A DNA stretch of 64,000 nucleotides. Origin: a virus. The notes under the pieces were generated by a model. The model did not search any database. It was not told where the DNA came from and was given only the letters and a program-made list of their open reading frames with translations. Shown in pieces: positions 8,304 through 16,674 of the stretch (the stretch's first letter is position 1; every line of letters starts with the position of its first letter). Where the stretch lies: positions 1 to 64,000 of the IMG/VR virus record IMGVR_UViG_3300042904_000405, one strand, 5' to 3'. The position numbers and the translations under genes were made by a program.

Positions 8304-9140
8304 GTGACCACGACTCGATACCTGACGGCCGCCCAGTGGGGGATGACGTGGTCTCGCCCACCCCAGCCCGAGACCCAGTGGGATCCCGAGACCTACGTGC
8401 ACCATGTCGGCGGCGGAGCGTGGATGGACGGCAGCGCCGAGATGGTGTTCCGCAACCTGAACACGTACGCCCAGAAGACGAAGGGCTACTCGGCCCTCGA
8501 CTACGACGTGCTCGTCCACTACAACCGTCAGACCGACGTCCTCACGATCGCCGAGGGCCGCGGCAAGTACATGAGCGCCGCCACGAAAGACCGCAACGAA
8601 CAGGGCGAAGCCGTCTGCATCTGCGGCAACTACGACCTGCGCGAGCCGCTGGCGATCGAGGTTGAAGGCGTGGCGCTCGGTGTCGTCTACGGCATCAAGA
8701 ACGGCTGGATCCTGCCGACCGCCAAGATCCTCGGCCATCGCGACAACCCGGCCCACCCGAACGCCACCAGCTGCCCCGGCGCCAACATGTACTCCAAGCT
8801 CCCGGTCGTCCGCGCTCGGGTCATCACCCTACTCAACCCGCCCGCCGCACCGATCGGCCCCCTGCCCGTAGGAGACGACGTGAAGTTCTGTGTACACCAG
8901 CCCGTTGAGGGCGACCCGAACGCGCTGTTCATCTACGACCACACCAGCGCCGTCCAGATCGCCTGGCCGGGTCACGAGCTGAAGCTGATCGCCCAGCTGT
9001 GGGACCTCGAGGACCAGGGCGTCGCCTTCAACTCTCCCCGCGGCAAGCCAGGCCAGGCGGACCGGATGGTGCCGGTGCCGTTCACCCTCAACGAGTGGCA
9101 GCAGGGCACGTTCGAGAACGCCCGCAAGGCGAGCAGCTAG
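8304..9140 (+). CDS. Endolysin, N-acetylmuramoyl-L-alanine amidase
   Basis: Length 278 aa. The N-terminal ~165 residues form an amidase_2/PGRP-type zinc amidase. The first metal site is at YVHHVGGG (His33/His34), with the family tyrosine region at ALDYDVLVHYN (~64-74), and the second site is in ILGHRDNPAHPNATSCPG (His145 and Cys157). It should cut the amide bond between MurNAc and the stem peptide. The C-terminal ~100 residues are a separate domain with no recognised family; cell-wall binding is inferred. No signal peptide is seen, so release probably depends on neighbouring holin-like proteins. GTG start 7 nt after TAGCAT. Confidence 0.9.
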   Translation: MTTTRYLTAAQWGMTWSRPPQPETQWDPETYVHHVGGGAWMDGSAEMVFRNLNTYAQKTKGYSALDYDVLVHYNRQTDVLTIAEGRGKYMSAATKDRNEQGEAVCICGNYDLREPLAIEVEGVALGVVYGIKNGWILPTAKILGHRDNPAHPNATSCPGANMYSKLPVVRARVITLLNPPAAPIGPLPVGDDVKFCVHQPVEGDPNALFIYDHTSAVQIAWPGHELKLIAQLWDLEDQGVAFNSPRGKPGQADRMVPVPFTLNEWQQGTFENARKASS

Positions 9141-9169
9141 ACGAATCCGCCTCAGCGGTAGTACGACTG

Positions 9170-9571
9170 GTGGCCGTGGAGAACTTCCTTCCGACTGCCG
9201 CGTTGGCCGCCACCGTGCTCGCCATCGTCAACCTGTTGCGCTACGCCCGGGGCCGGGACTGGAACGGCGTCCTCACGCAGCTGACCGTCTGGGGCTCAGG
9301 CGTCGCCGGCGTTTCCATCTTCGCGCAGTCAGCGTGGGGCGAAGCGATCAGCCTCGGCGGCGCCCTCCCCCTGTCGAAGCTCGGCTGGGCGTCGCTGGTC
9401 ATCGTTGGTCTCCAGGTCGGCTCGGCCGCCACGGTGGTCAACGAGTTCCGTGGCGCCATCGACCGCTCGACGACCACGGCGAAGCCCCGTCTGCTGACCG
9501 GCAACACGGTGCGCCTGGTCGACTCCAACGAGCGGGTCGTCGTCGATCCGCCGCCGCCCGTCGACCAGTGA
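9170..9571 (+). CDS. Membrane protein, holin candidate
   Basis: Length 133 aa, GTG start (GTG 9176 is an alternative). Three hydrophobic segments are visible: ~6-22 (PTAALAATVLAIVNLL), ~36-58 (LTVWGSGVAGVSIFAQ) and ~68-88 (LGWASLVIVGLQVGSAATV). A charged tail ends PPPPVDQ. Position immediately after the amidase and the hydrophobic-then-charged plan fit a holin better than the other membrane proteins nearby, but lysis regions of actinophages often carry several such genes. Confidence 0.55.
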   Translation: MAVENFLPTAALAATVLAIVNLLRYARGRDWNGVLTQLTVWGSGVAGVSIFAQSAWGEAISLGGALPLSKLGWASLVIVGLQVGSAATVVNEFRGAIDRSTTTAKPRLLTGNTVRLVDSNERVVVDPPPPVDQ

Positions 9572-9600
9572 TCCTCTGACCCCTCTGAAAGGACTGACCG

Positions 9601-9975
9601 ATGGGCAAGGCAACGCCTGATGCCGTTCTGGACACCATGTTGACGGACATCGCCACGTCGACCGTCCTTCACGTCACCTCCGCCGAGCCGGCGAACTTCG
9701 CTGGCATCGCCGCCGTCTCCCTCGCCGACGTCACCATGACGGCCGGCTCGGGCAACGGCGACTACACGATCGCCAACGGCGACGTCTCCGGCCGCAAGCT
9801 CTCCGTGCTTGCCCAGAACGCCGTGCCCGTCGACGCTTCCGGCACAGCGACGCACATCGTGCTCGCCACCGGCTCGGTGCTCAAGTACGTCACCACCTGC
9901 ACGTCGCAGGCCTTGACGTCCGGCAACACGGTCAACGTCCCTGCATGGGACATCGAGATCGCCGACCCGACGTAA
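9601..9975 (+). CDS. Virion structural protein, small beta-rich
   Basis: Length 124 aa, ATG with AAAGGA upstream. A short N-terminal helix (~1-20) is followed by a beta-rich domain containing DYTIANGDVSGRKLSV and a run ending in VNVPAWDIEIADPT. This pattern is common in small conserved phage virion proteins found next to tail or fibre genes, and no catalytic motif is present. Role inferred from family look and position only. Confidence 0.5.
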   Translation: MGKATPDAVLDTMLTDIATSTVLHVTSAEPANFAGIAAVSLADVTMTAGSGNGDYTIANGDVSGRKLSVLAQNAVPVDASGTATHIVLATGSVLKYVTTCTSQALTSGNTVNVPAWDIEIADPT

Positions 9976-9985
9976 GGTGTCGGGC

Positions 9986-10120
9986 ATGAGCCCCACCGAA
10001 GAGCCTTGCGACGAACCGGTCGAGGAGACCGAGGATCACAGCGAGGTCGAAGCTCCCGTGACCCTCGAGGTGCACTCCACCCGCCACACAGGCGTGAGCG
10101 CGTTCGGCGGCCGCAAGTGA
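9986..10120 (+). CDS. Small acidic protein
   Basis: Length 44 aa. TAAGGT (9973-9978) lies 7 nt before the ATG, so it may be leaderless, although the same bases could act as a weak ribosome site. The product is Glu-rich in the first half and ends in GVSAFGGRK. The stop overlaps the start of the next gene (GTGA). Similar short acidic proteins occur in mycobacteriophage tail/lysis regions. Function unknown. Confidence 0.5.
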   Translation: MSPTEEPCDEPVEETEDHSEVEAPVTLEVHSTRHTGVSAFGGRK

Positions 10121-10428
10121 AGCGCCGCCTCCTCTTCCTCGCGCCGCTGGCTGCGGTGCTGCTCGCCTGCAGCCCGGTTGAGATTGTGACCTACCAGTGG
10201 AAGCAGGGCAACACCACGTTCGTGCAGACTCGGGCCAAGTCAGGCCCGAGTGACAATGCGGGCTCCTCGTTCCGCAGTGCAGTGGTCTGCGACGGTGAGC
10301 CGTTCTGGCGCCGAGGGAACGATGTCAGTGTCGACACCGCTACGCCTGACGCGGGCGGCTTCTTCTACTCCACCACCGCCTGCTATGACAACCGGGTCCC
10401 TGTCGGCATCACCGTAGAGAGGTGGTGA
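10117..10428 (+). CDS. Lipoprotein of lysis region
   Basis: Length 103 aa, GTG start overlapping the previous stop. It begins MKRRLLFLAPLAAVLLACS, a typical lipoprotein signal with lipobox LLAC (Cys18). The mature part (~85 aa) is beta-rich with two cysteines, one in VVCDGEPFW and one in TACYDNRVP, that may pair. It should be anchored to the outer face of the host membrane. It could modify the envelope late in infection or block superinfection; neither is shown by sequence. Confidence 0.6.
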   Translation: MKRRLLFLAPLAAVLLACSPVEIVTYQWKQGNTTFVQTRAKSGPSDNAGSSFRSAVVCDGEPFWRRGNDVSVDTATPDAGGFFYSTTACYDNRVPVGITVERW

Positions 10429-10430
10429 GC

Positions 10431-11693
10431 GTGAAGCGCTCCCTCGTCGCGATCGGCGCGGCCTTCGTCGCCGGCGCCGTCGCATTGTCCGGTGTGTTCA
10501 TCGCCCAGGCGGGCGAGGAGGAACCCAGCCACTACCGCGTCGAACCGTCGGACACCTGGCAGTCGATCGCCGCATCACACGGCCTCACCGCCGACGACCT
10601 GCAGCTGGCCAACAACATCGCCGCGTCCACGTCGAACACGGGTCATCCCCGCACCGGCTGGGTGCTCCACATCCCGGAGGTGGCGCCATCGACGACCACG
10701 ACGACCACGACGTTGCCGCCGACCACCACGACGACACCGTCCACTACGACGACTGTCCCTGTCACAACCGCCCCGCCCCCGACGACTACGACGACTGCAC
10801 CTGCGACCACATCGTCGACGAGCACCTCGCTCCCGCCGGAGCCGAGCGGCGACTTCCTCGCGGACTTCGCCTCGGCGGCTGACTTCTACGGCCGCTTCCA
10901 GCTCGACGTCCACTTCCGCGACGACGCCAACGTCGACTACGGCCGGGTCTTCGGTGGCGACCACGACATGGCCTGCGGCGCACCGACGACACAGCGCGAC
11001 GTCCACATCCACTCATCGATCGACGGGGCCAACGTCAACCTGGCGAACTCCGAGCTGTTCTGGTGGTGTGCCCCCGGCGGCGACGCCGCCAAGGGCCACG
11101 TGATGACCGGCATGGCCGACGTCGATGGCTACACCATCCTGTCGTTCTCTCCGAACCAGACGTTCAGCAACGTGGGTCGCGTCTGCTGGGACGTCAACGC
11201 CACCGACCTCGGCGGTCGCAAGTGGGTCCAGGCCCTCGTGATCCCCGAGGCTGCCTATCAGGCGAACAGCTGGCGCCTCGACTACATCTCGCCGACGACG
11301 TCCGCCGTCGATCAGACCGCCCTCCCGCTGCCCGCGGGCTCATTCATGTTCCAGCTCTGGGACCACAAGATCCGCACGGCCGTCGACAACACCGAGCGTG
11401 AGACCGATTGGTTCCAGTGGTCGACAACCGACAAGGCTGCCCGCTACCGGCACTGCATGGTCGACAACGACAACGGCACGGTGACGGTGTCCCGCCAGGT
11501 CGGCGTCGTCAACCAGGACGCCCCCGCCGATCCGACAGATCCGACGCGCGGCGTCCGCTCGGTCACGGTCCCAGGCTCCTTCCCGGCTAACGCCCGCGTG
11601 ATCTTCCAGGACGACAACTACACGCCCGAGAAGGACGGCCCGATCGCCGGCTTCACCTGGCACTGGGACAACATCCTCGTCGACGTGGACTGA
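10431..11693 (+). CDS. Secreted LysM protein with Thr-rich linker and beta-sandwich domain
   Basis: Length 420 aa from GTG 10431; GTGs at 10422 and 10425 are alternatives. Order: N-terminal membrane or signal segment (~3-27); LysM domain (~35-83, YRVEPSDTWQSIAASHGL ... GWVLHIPE) that binds peptidoglycan or chitin-like glycans; Thr/Pro linker (~87-140) of repeated TTTTT blocks; C-terminal ~280-residue beta-rich domain with many Trp and His, ending FTWHWDNILVDVD, which resembles concanavalin-like carbohydrate proteins. Linkers of this kind are frequent in secreted proteins of Acidimicrobiia. It probably acts at the cell wall; whether it is part of the virion or secreted by the infected cell is open. 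Confidence 0.65.
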   Translation: MKRSLVAIGAAFVAGAVALSGVFIAQAGEEEPSHYRVEPSDTWQSIAASHGLTADDLQLANNIAASTSNTGHPRTGWVLHIPEVAPSTTTTTTTLPPTTTTTPSTTTTVPVTTAPPPTTTTTAPATTSSTSTSLPPEPSGDFLADFASAADFYGRFQLDVHFRDDANVDYGRVFGGDHDMACGAPTTQRDVHIHSSIDGANVNLANSELFWWCAPGGDAAKGHVMTGMADVDGYTILSFSPNQTFSNVGRVCWDVNATDLGGRKWVQALVIPEAAYQANSWRLDYISPTTSAVDQTALPLPAGSFMFQLWDHKIRTAVDNTERETDWFQWSTTDKAARYRHCMVDNDNGTVTVSRQVGVVNQDAPADPTDPTRGVRSVTVPGSFPANARVIFQDDNYTPEKDGPIAGFTWHWDNILVDVD

Positions 11694-11705
11694 CCCGAGG
11701 CCCGC

Positions 11706-12524
11706 ATGGCAGCCCCCGTCTACCGGTCAGCGGTAGTCACGTCGACGTTCAACGGGTCGGTCAGCTTCGTCGTCGACATGCCAGCGGGTGCCGCGGTCGG
11801 GGACTTCATCGCGGCGCTCGTCTACTGCCCTGATGGGTTCTACGGCTCCGCTGCCGATCTGACCCCGCCGGGCGGCGGATGGGTGACCGTCGCCGAGGTG
11901 CTGATCGGGAACGCGCCGATCGCAGGGATCTATTACCTGATCCCCAGCGGCGCGCCGTCCGCGACGTACACGTGGACCAAGAACGACGGCTCCAACGCCA
12001 CCGCTGTCGTCGTGGCAGTGGAAGCTGGGACGTTCGACGCGACGAATCCGCTCGGCTCCTCACCTGCGTCTGGCACTGACTATTCGATCGCGCATGACGG
12101 CACGGCAGGCACAACGGTCGATGTCCCGACGATCACCCCAGCCGTTGACGAATGCCTAGGGATCGCCCTCGCGTCAGCGGTCGAATCCAGCTACACGTGG
12201 ACGCCGCCGTCGGGATTCACGGAACGCGCCGACTCGCATGACGGCACGTCGTACGTCAGCAGCTCGGCCGCTACGGCTGCGCTGACGACGTCAGCAACGG
12301 GCGCCCTGTCCTTCACCGCGAACGCTTCCGTCGGTGCGAACAAGGGCGTGGGGGCGATTGTCGCTCTGCGCCCGGAGCCCCCACCCCCGTCGGAGACCCT
12401 GCGCCCCGACGCAGATGTCGCCCGCGTCGGCTGGGTCAACGAGTCAGCGGGCACAACTAACCTCTGGCAGTCGATCGACGAGACGACGACGAACGACTCC
12501 GATTACGTGACGGTGACGATCTGA
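11706..12524 (+). CDS. Fibre protein with truncated C-terminal domain
   Basis: Length 272 aa. The N-terminal ~220 residues are a beta-rich domain of the type met in actinophage fibres (strands alternating with PPGGGW, GVGAIVALRP). The last ~45 residues (DADVARVGW ... LWQSIDETTTNDSDY) match the first half of a common phage fibre domain. The second half of that domain (YEFALANP ... HTVRVRAWAS) appears ~220 residues into the next gene. The gene thus looks split by insertion of another N-terminal module. Stop and next ATG are 1 nt apart. Confidence 0.55.
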   Translation: MAAPVYRSAVVTSTFNGSVSFVVDMPAGAAVGDFIAALVYCPDGFYGSAADLTPPGGGWVTVAEVLIGNAPIAGIYYLIPSGAPSATYTWTKNDGSNATAVVVAVEAGTFDATNPLGSSPASGTDYSIAHDGTAGTTVDVPTITPAVDECLGIALASAVESSYTWTPPSGFTERADSHDGTSYVSSSAATAALTTSATGALSFTANASVGANKGVGAIVALRPEPPPPSETLRPDADVARVGWVNESAGTTNLWQSIDETTTNDSDYVTVTI

Positions 12525-12525
12525 C

Positions 12526-14658
12526 ATGGCCTTCCCAGTAGTCCAGGCCGTCACCGAGTCCGTCGTCGCCACTGCTGCGACCAGTCACCCCGTGACGCTG
12601 CCAGCCAGCATCGCGAGTAGCGACCTCGTTCTCATCCTCATGGACATCGGGTCGACGGCGGCGACCCTGAACGCACTCACCGACTGGTCCGAGGTGCTCG
12701 ACGAGAACGTCGCGAACGGCCTCAAGATCCTCCTCTACACCGGCGCCGGCGTCCCGTCGAACCCGACGTTCACATCCTCTGCGGCCACCCGCTCGGTGTC
12801 GCTCGCCTACCGGATCTCTGGTGCGGACAAGTCGATCACTCCACAGATCGGCACGACCGCCACAGGGACTTCCCTCACGCCGGATCCGCCGTCGGTGACG
12901 CCGACCGGTGGCATCACGAAGGACTACCTGTTCATCGCGTTCTTCGGGCAGGCGCTCGAAGAGGCGGACGATGACACGTGGGCGAACACACCGCCCACGA
13001 ACTACACGCCGTCACCGCCACGCCAGAAGACGGCGGGCACTGCGGGCACGAACCTCGGCGGGCTGATCGCGTCCGCCGAGCGGCAGCTGGCGACTGGCTC
13101 CGCTGAGAACCCTGGCACATTCGCCGTCGATGTGTCAGCGGCGTGGCGCGCCCAGACGATCATCGTCCACCCACAGGCGACCACGTCTGGCGCCTACGAG
13201 TTCGCCTTGGCGAACCCGGTCACCACGCCACCCAACGATGACGACCACACGGTCAGGGTGCGGGCATGGGCGTCCGCTGGCTCCGGTCTCCTCAAGGTTC
13301 GGCTCCTGCAGGGCGCGACCGAGATCGATGCTTGGACCGAGACGCTGACCGGGTCCGCGGCCAACTACAACCACGCGGTCGCTCCAGCGGCAGCGGCCAA
13401 CATCTCGAACTACAACGACCTTCGGCTCGAGCTGGTTGCCACAACGTTCACCAGCGCCACCGTTCGGGTGTCGCAGGTCTCCTTCTCAGTACCCGAGGGA
13501 GCGGCTGGCGGCGACCTCGTCGTCCAGGACGCGCTGCACGGCCACGCCGCTGACAATGCCGCGCTCACCCAGGTCCACACCCTCGCCGTCCAGGACGCGA
13601 CGCACGGGCATACGGCCGACAACGTTGTCCTCGTCCAGAACTCTTCGCTGGTCGTCGCCGACGCTCTGCATGGGCACACGGCCGACAACGTGGTCCTCAC
13701 TCAAGGTCATGTGCTCACCGTCGCCGAAGCGAGGAACACGCACACCGCCGACAACGTCGCCCTGACGCAGGTCCACTCACTGGTCGTTGCGGACGCCACG
13801 CACGGGCACACCGCCGACAACGTCGCTCTGACGCAGACCCACGTCCTGGCCGTCCAGGATGCGCTTCACGGTCACGCCGCCGACAACGTCGTGCTCGCCG
13901 CCGGCGGGGCCCTCGTCGTTCAGGAAGCGACGCACGGCCACACAGCGGACAACGTTGCGCTGACCCAGGTCCACGTCCTGTCGGTCCAGGATGCGGCTCA
14001 CGGCCACACCGCTGACAACGCGGCCATCACCAAGAACTCCTCACTCGTCGTCCAGGACGCGCTGCACGGCCACGCGGCCGACAACGTCGTACTCACCCAA
14101 GGCCACGTCCTCACCGTCTCCGAGACGCTTCACAGCCACACCGCCGACAGCGTCACTCTCACCCAGGTCCACGTTCTCTCCGTCGCCGACGCGCTCCACG
14201 GGCACGCCGCGGACAACGTCACCGTCACCACGGTCAATGCGCTCGTCGTGCAGGAGACGCTCCACGCCCACTCGGCTGACACCGTCACCGTCACGCAGCT
14301 GCACGTCCTCGTCGTCGACGACGCTCTCCACGGCCACACCGCCGACACGGTGCCGCGCGGCGACCTTGAGGCGATCATCACCTGCGCCATCGATGGCCCA
14401 GCGACGAAGGCGATCCTGCTCTCCGGCCCCGCCATCATGGTGGTCGCGCTGAAGGGCCCAGCCGTCGCACGTCGGATCACCGGGCCGGCGATTGAGGTAC
14501 TCTCCCTGAATGGCCCAGCAATCGAAGCTGTGTCCGTGCGGGGCCCAGCGGTGAGCCGGGTCGTGGACGGTCCCGACATCGAGGCTGCGCCCTCCGTCGA
14601 TGCGGGACCCGACACGTCCCGCGAGCTGATCGGGCCCGCGATGTGCCCAGGAGGATGA
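12526..14658 (+). CDS. Long fibre protein with 13 HGH repeats and GPA repeats
   Basis: Length 710 aa. Residues ~1-215 are a beta-rich module similar in plan to the preceding gene. Residues ~220-325 are the second half of a phage fibre domain (YEFALANPVTTPP onward). Residues ~331-609 hold 13 copies of a 22-residue repeat of form LxVxDALHGHxADNVxLTQxH. The end (~620-710) has about nine ~10-residue units starting GPA. The HxH motifs recall the iron-binding HxH sites in the T4 long fibre tip, so a metal-stabilised trimeric shaft is a reasonable inference. It probably makes a host-contact fibre. Confidence 0.65.
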   Translation: MAFPVVQAVTESVVATAATSHPVTLPASIASSDLVLILMDIGSTAATLNALTDWSEVLDENVANGLKILLYTGAGVPSNPTFTSSAATRSVSLAYRISGADKSITPQIGTTATGTSLTPDPPSVTPTGGITKDYLFIAFFGQALEEADDDTWANTPPTNYTPSPPRQKTAGTAGTNLGGLIASAERQLATGSAENPGTFAVDVSAAWRAQTIIVHPQATTSGAYEFALANPVTTPPNDDDHTVRVRAWASAGSGLLKVRLLQGATEIDAWTETLTGSAANYNHAVAPAAAANISNYNDLRLELVATTFTSATVRVSQVSFSVPEGAAGGDLVVQDALHGHAADNAALTQVHTLAVQDATHGHTADNVVLVQNSSLVVADALHGHTADNVVLTQGHVLTVAEARNTHTADNVALTQVHSLVVADATHGHTADNVALTQTHVLAVQDALHGHAADNVVLAAGGALVVQEATHGHTADNVALTQVHVLSVQDAAHGHTADNAAITKNSSLVVQDALHGHAADNVVLTQGHVLTVSETLHSHTADSVTLTQVHVLSVADALHGHAADNVTVTTVNALVVQETLHAHSADTVTVTQLHVLVVDDALHGHTADTVPRGDLEAIITCAIDGPATKAILLSGPAIMVVALKGPAVARRITGPAIEVLSLNGPAIEAVSVRGPAVSRVVDGPDIEAAPSVDAGPDTSRELIGPAMCPGG
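13516..14352 (+). repeat. 13 tandem 66-bp coding repeats (22 aa, HGH motif)
   Basis: The period is exactly 66 bp from 13516 to the start of the thirteenth copy at 14308. Core residues are DALHGHTADNV. The copies differ at many wobble positions, so the repeat is old or selected at protein level. Confidence 0.9.
14391..14656 (+). repeat. GPA-type ~30-bp degenerate coding repeats
   Basis: About nine units of 9-12 residues each beginning GPA or GPD (GPATKAILLS, GPAIMVVALK, GPAVARRIT and so on). They form the C-terminal part of the long fibre protein and suggest a repetitive beta structure. Confidence 0.7.
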
Positions 14659-14659
14659 C

Positions 14660-14995
14660 ATGCAGATCGACCGGGACAGCACCGAGTACCTGTTCATCGG
14701 AGTGACGGGCGATGTGCCATCCGTCGGCGCCGAGGTTGCGTTCGTCGCGCCGGCCGCCCGCCCGCTCGAGGCCGACTGGGATGACGCCATCCTCGTCACC
14801 AGTAGCGGCCATGCCCTCTGGGATGACGCCCTCGCGTCCGGCGTCTCCGGGGACTACTACCTCGCCCGCCTCGTCGGCCCCTTCAGCTCCAACGACGTCG
14901 TCCTCACAGCGGGTGACTACCAGTGCTGGGTCCGCCTGACCGACACGGTGGAACGCCCCATCCGCGTGGCGCCCGCCGCCGTTGAGGTCGAATGA
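14660..14995 (+). CDS. Small beta-rich virion protein
   Basis: Length 111 aa with a strong AGGAGG-type site just upstream. It begins MQIDRDSTEYLFIGVTGD and has Ig-like strand spacing with WDDA, YYLARLVGPF and YQCWVRLTDTVERP. Proteins of this type (short, one beta sandwich, ending in a valine-rich strand) commonly sit next to actinophage fibre genes. It overlaps the next start by 4 bp. Structural role inferred. Confidence 0.5.
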   Translation: MQIDRDSTEYLFIGVTGDVPSVGAEVAFVAPAARPLEADWDDAILVTSSGHALWDDALASGVSGDYYLARLVGPFSSNDVVLTAGDYQCWVRLTDTVERPIRVAPAAVEVE

Positions 14996-15216
14996 TGCGC
15001 AAGGTCATCGTGCCCTGGGACCACGACGCCGAGGATCTCAGCGCCTTCCACATGGCCATCAGCCGCCGGCAGCCCGCCGACGACGAGTGGGTCCCCGCCC
15101 TGCGCGACACCATCGGTGGCCGCCGGGTGCTCTGGGCTCGCTTCGACTCGGCGCCCGCAACTGCCGACGTGTGGGTCCGTCATCGCGGCCAGGTGACGCA
15201 GGTCAGGGCCGTCTAG
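14992..15216 (+). CDS. Small protein of fibre operon
   Basis: Length 74 aa; the start overlaps the previous stop. It begins MMRKVIVPWDHDAED and is basic and Trp-rich towards the end (VLWARFDSA ... VWVRHRGQVTQVRAV). No recognised domain. The tight coupling on both sides supports a real gene of the fibre operon. Confidence 0.5.
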   Translation: MMRKVIVPWDHDAEDLSAFHMAISRRQPADDEWVPALRDTIGGRRVLWARFDSAPATADVWVRHRGQVTQVRAV

Positions 15217-15218
15217 CT

Positions 15219-15581
15219 GTGCTCCTCTCGGAGTGGCTGCGCGACCGGCTCCAGGGCGAATGGATCCCGACGTCGACTACCTTGGACGACGTGCCCCTGC
15301 TGTCCCAGGCCTACGCCCTCGGCGATCTGCACATCGGCGACCGCATCTATCGCCGAGTCACGGCCCTCGACTTCGACGGCTTCCCCGTGGCGGCGACGGT
15401 GACAGGCAAGCTCACGCTGCCGAACGGGACGATCTCCAACATGACGGTCACGGCCGAAGCGACTGGCATCTACCGTGTCGCCTTCCCGATCTTCACGCTG
15501 CGCGGATATCACACCTGGCGAATCACCGCCACAGGGGCCGTCGCTGCCGTGGAGGAGGGCAGAGTCCGAGTGAACCCCTAG
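15219..15581 (+). CDS. Minor virion protein, Ig-like
   Basis: Length 120 aa, GTG start 2 nt after the previous stop. A short N-terminal helix (LLSEWLRDRLQGEW) leads to a beta-sandwich with GTISNMTVTAEATGIYRVAF and YHTWRITATGAVAAVEEGRVRV, an invasin/Ig-like strand pattern found in phage fibre appendages. It ends the fibre block. Confidence 0.5.
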   Translation: MLLSEWLRDRLQGEWIPTSTTLDDVPLLSQAYALGDLHIGDRIYRRVTALDFDGFPVAATVTGKLTLPNGTISNMTVTAEATGIYRVAFPIFTLRGYHTWRITATGAVAAVEEGRVRVNP

Positions 15582-15623
15582 CTCGCCGCACGCGGCCGTC
15601 TCACGGTCGTATACGAGACTCTG

Positions 15624-15654
15624 TTGACGGGGGCGGCATCCGTGTGCGTACCAT
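15624..15654 (+). promoter_or_regulatory. Promoter TTGACG-N19-TACCAT
   Basis: TTGACG (15624-15629) and TACCAT (15649-15654) are separated by 19 bp. The -10 ends 7 nt before ATG 15662, predicting a leaderless transcript. It is one of the few cases here with a clear -35. Confidence 0.6.
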
Positions 15655-15661
15655 GGATGCT

Positions 15662-15820
15662 ATGGACCGCCTCGTGATCGTCCCGGCAGCCTCGGTGGCT
15701 GACCTGTGTGACATCGTCGACCGCGTCCTGCCTCAGCTCGACGAGCGCGAGGCCGACCAGCTCCGAGGCGTCACCGCTTCGATGCTGTCGGTCGCCGTCT
15801 TCGAGCCGGCGCCTGCGTGA
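15662..15820 (+). CDS. Small helical protein
   Basis: Length 52 aa; ATG 15662 is 7 nt after TACCAT, while ATG 15653 would overlap the -10 element. The product is amphipathic and helical (DLCDIVDRVLPQLDEREADQL) and ends FEPAPA. It has its own promoter and faces the convergent caspase operon. Function unknown. Confidence 0.55.
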   Translation: MDRLVIVPAASVADLCDIVDRVLPQLDEREADQLRGVTASMLSVAVFEPAPA

Positions 15821-15908
15821 AATGACACGCCCGGCGCTCGGGAATAGTGAGCCCGACACACGGCCGAGATCGTCGCCCTGATTGGAGCGGGACGGCGGCA
15901 GGCGCTGG

Positions 15909-16673
15909 CTAGAGCTTCCAGTACCGCTGGTGCAGCCGCGCCGTCAGGTGCGGGGTCTGCGGGAAGCTCGCCGTCGGCAGGCCCGAGCGGATCGCCCTGA
16001 ACCACCGGATCATCGTGTCGCCGGGCGAGTAGGCATCGATGGCTACCCGGGTGAAGGCGCCGTTGGCCCGATCCCCGAACCACGCGTCGTAGCTGTACTC
16101 GCGGTCCGAGCACCCGGAGATGAGCGTCGCCGGCACCCTCGACGCCTTCGGCTGCACCCAGCCGCGCGACATCGTGACGAGCGGGTCGCTGCCGATCAGC
16201 TCAATCGGCGACATGAACCGGGCGCGGATCGGTGGCAGGGATCCACCGAACCCCAGCCCAGCGACCCGAGACACCGAGCCCGAGTGGCAGCTGTCCGACA
16301 GGAACGTGCGCCGCACGCCAGTGGCGGCCGAGTCGAACGCTGTCGCCAGCTCGTCGTCGGTGATGTACCGACGGGTGTAGTCGGACGGGCACAGCACCTC
16401 GTCGAACCCGTCGATCTCGTCGCCGTTCCGATCCGGGACGAACGACCCGTGCCCCGAGTAGGTGAACACGAACCGGTCACCCCAGCGCATCCCGTCCAGG
16501 CCGTCGCGCAGGGCGGTGAGGATCGCATCCCCGCTCGGCTCGATTGAGATCGTCGGCTCGTAGCCCAGCTCGGCGAACATGGCCGCCCAGTCGTAGGCGT
16601 CATTGACGCAGCCGGCCAGCTCGGCCGACGTCCCCGGATAGTTCAGCCCGACGTGCAGTGAGCGCTTCAGCAT
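15909..16673 (-). CDS. Caspase-like cysteine peptidase (family C14, metacaspase type)
   Basis: Length 254 aa, with GAGGAGG upstream. It begins with the typical HVGLNYPGTSAELAGCVNDA strand-loop. The catalytic dyad is present: His75 in TYSGHG and Cys129 in LSDSCHSG. Acidic residues that bind the P1 Arg/Lys in metacaspases are plausible in DRNGDEIDGFDEVL and near SGCSDREYSYD (~200). The whole fold is there with no extra domains. Family knowledge predicts Arg/Lys-specific proteolysis in the cytoplasm. The start is 1 nt after the stop of a membrane protein gene, so the two are co-expressed. A phage-encoded active C14 enzyme is unusual. Confidence 0.88.
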   Translation of the reverse strand: MLKRSLHVGLNYPGTSAELAGCVNDAYDWAAMFAELGYEPTISIEPSGDAILTALRDGLDGMRWGDRFVFTYSGHGSFVPDRNGDEIDGFDEVLCPSDYTRRYITDDELATAFDSAATGVRRTFLSDSCHSGSVSRVAGLGFGGSLPPIRARFMSPIELIGSDPLVTMSRGWVQPKASRVPATLISGCSDREYSYDAWFGDRANGAFTRVAIDAYSPGDTMIRWFRAIRSGLPTASFPQTPHLTARLHQRYWKL

Positions 16674-16674
16674 C

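Noticed and set aside
13516-14352. Regular repeats considered as a CRISPR array
   Set aside because: The 66-bp units are contiguous, in frame, and encode a fibre repeat; no spacers.
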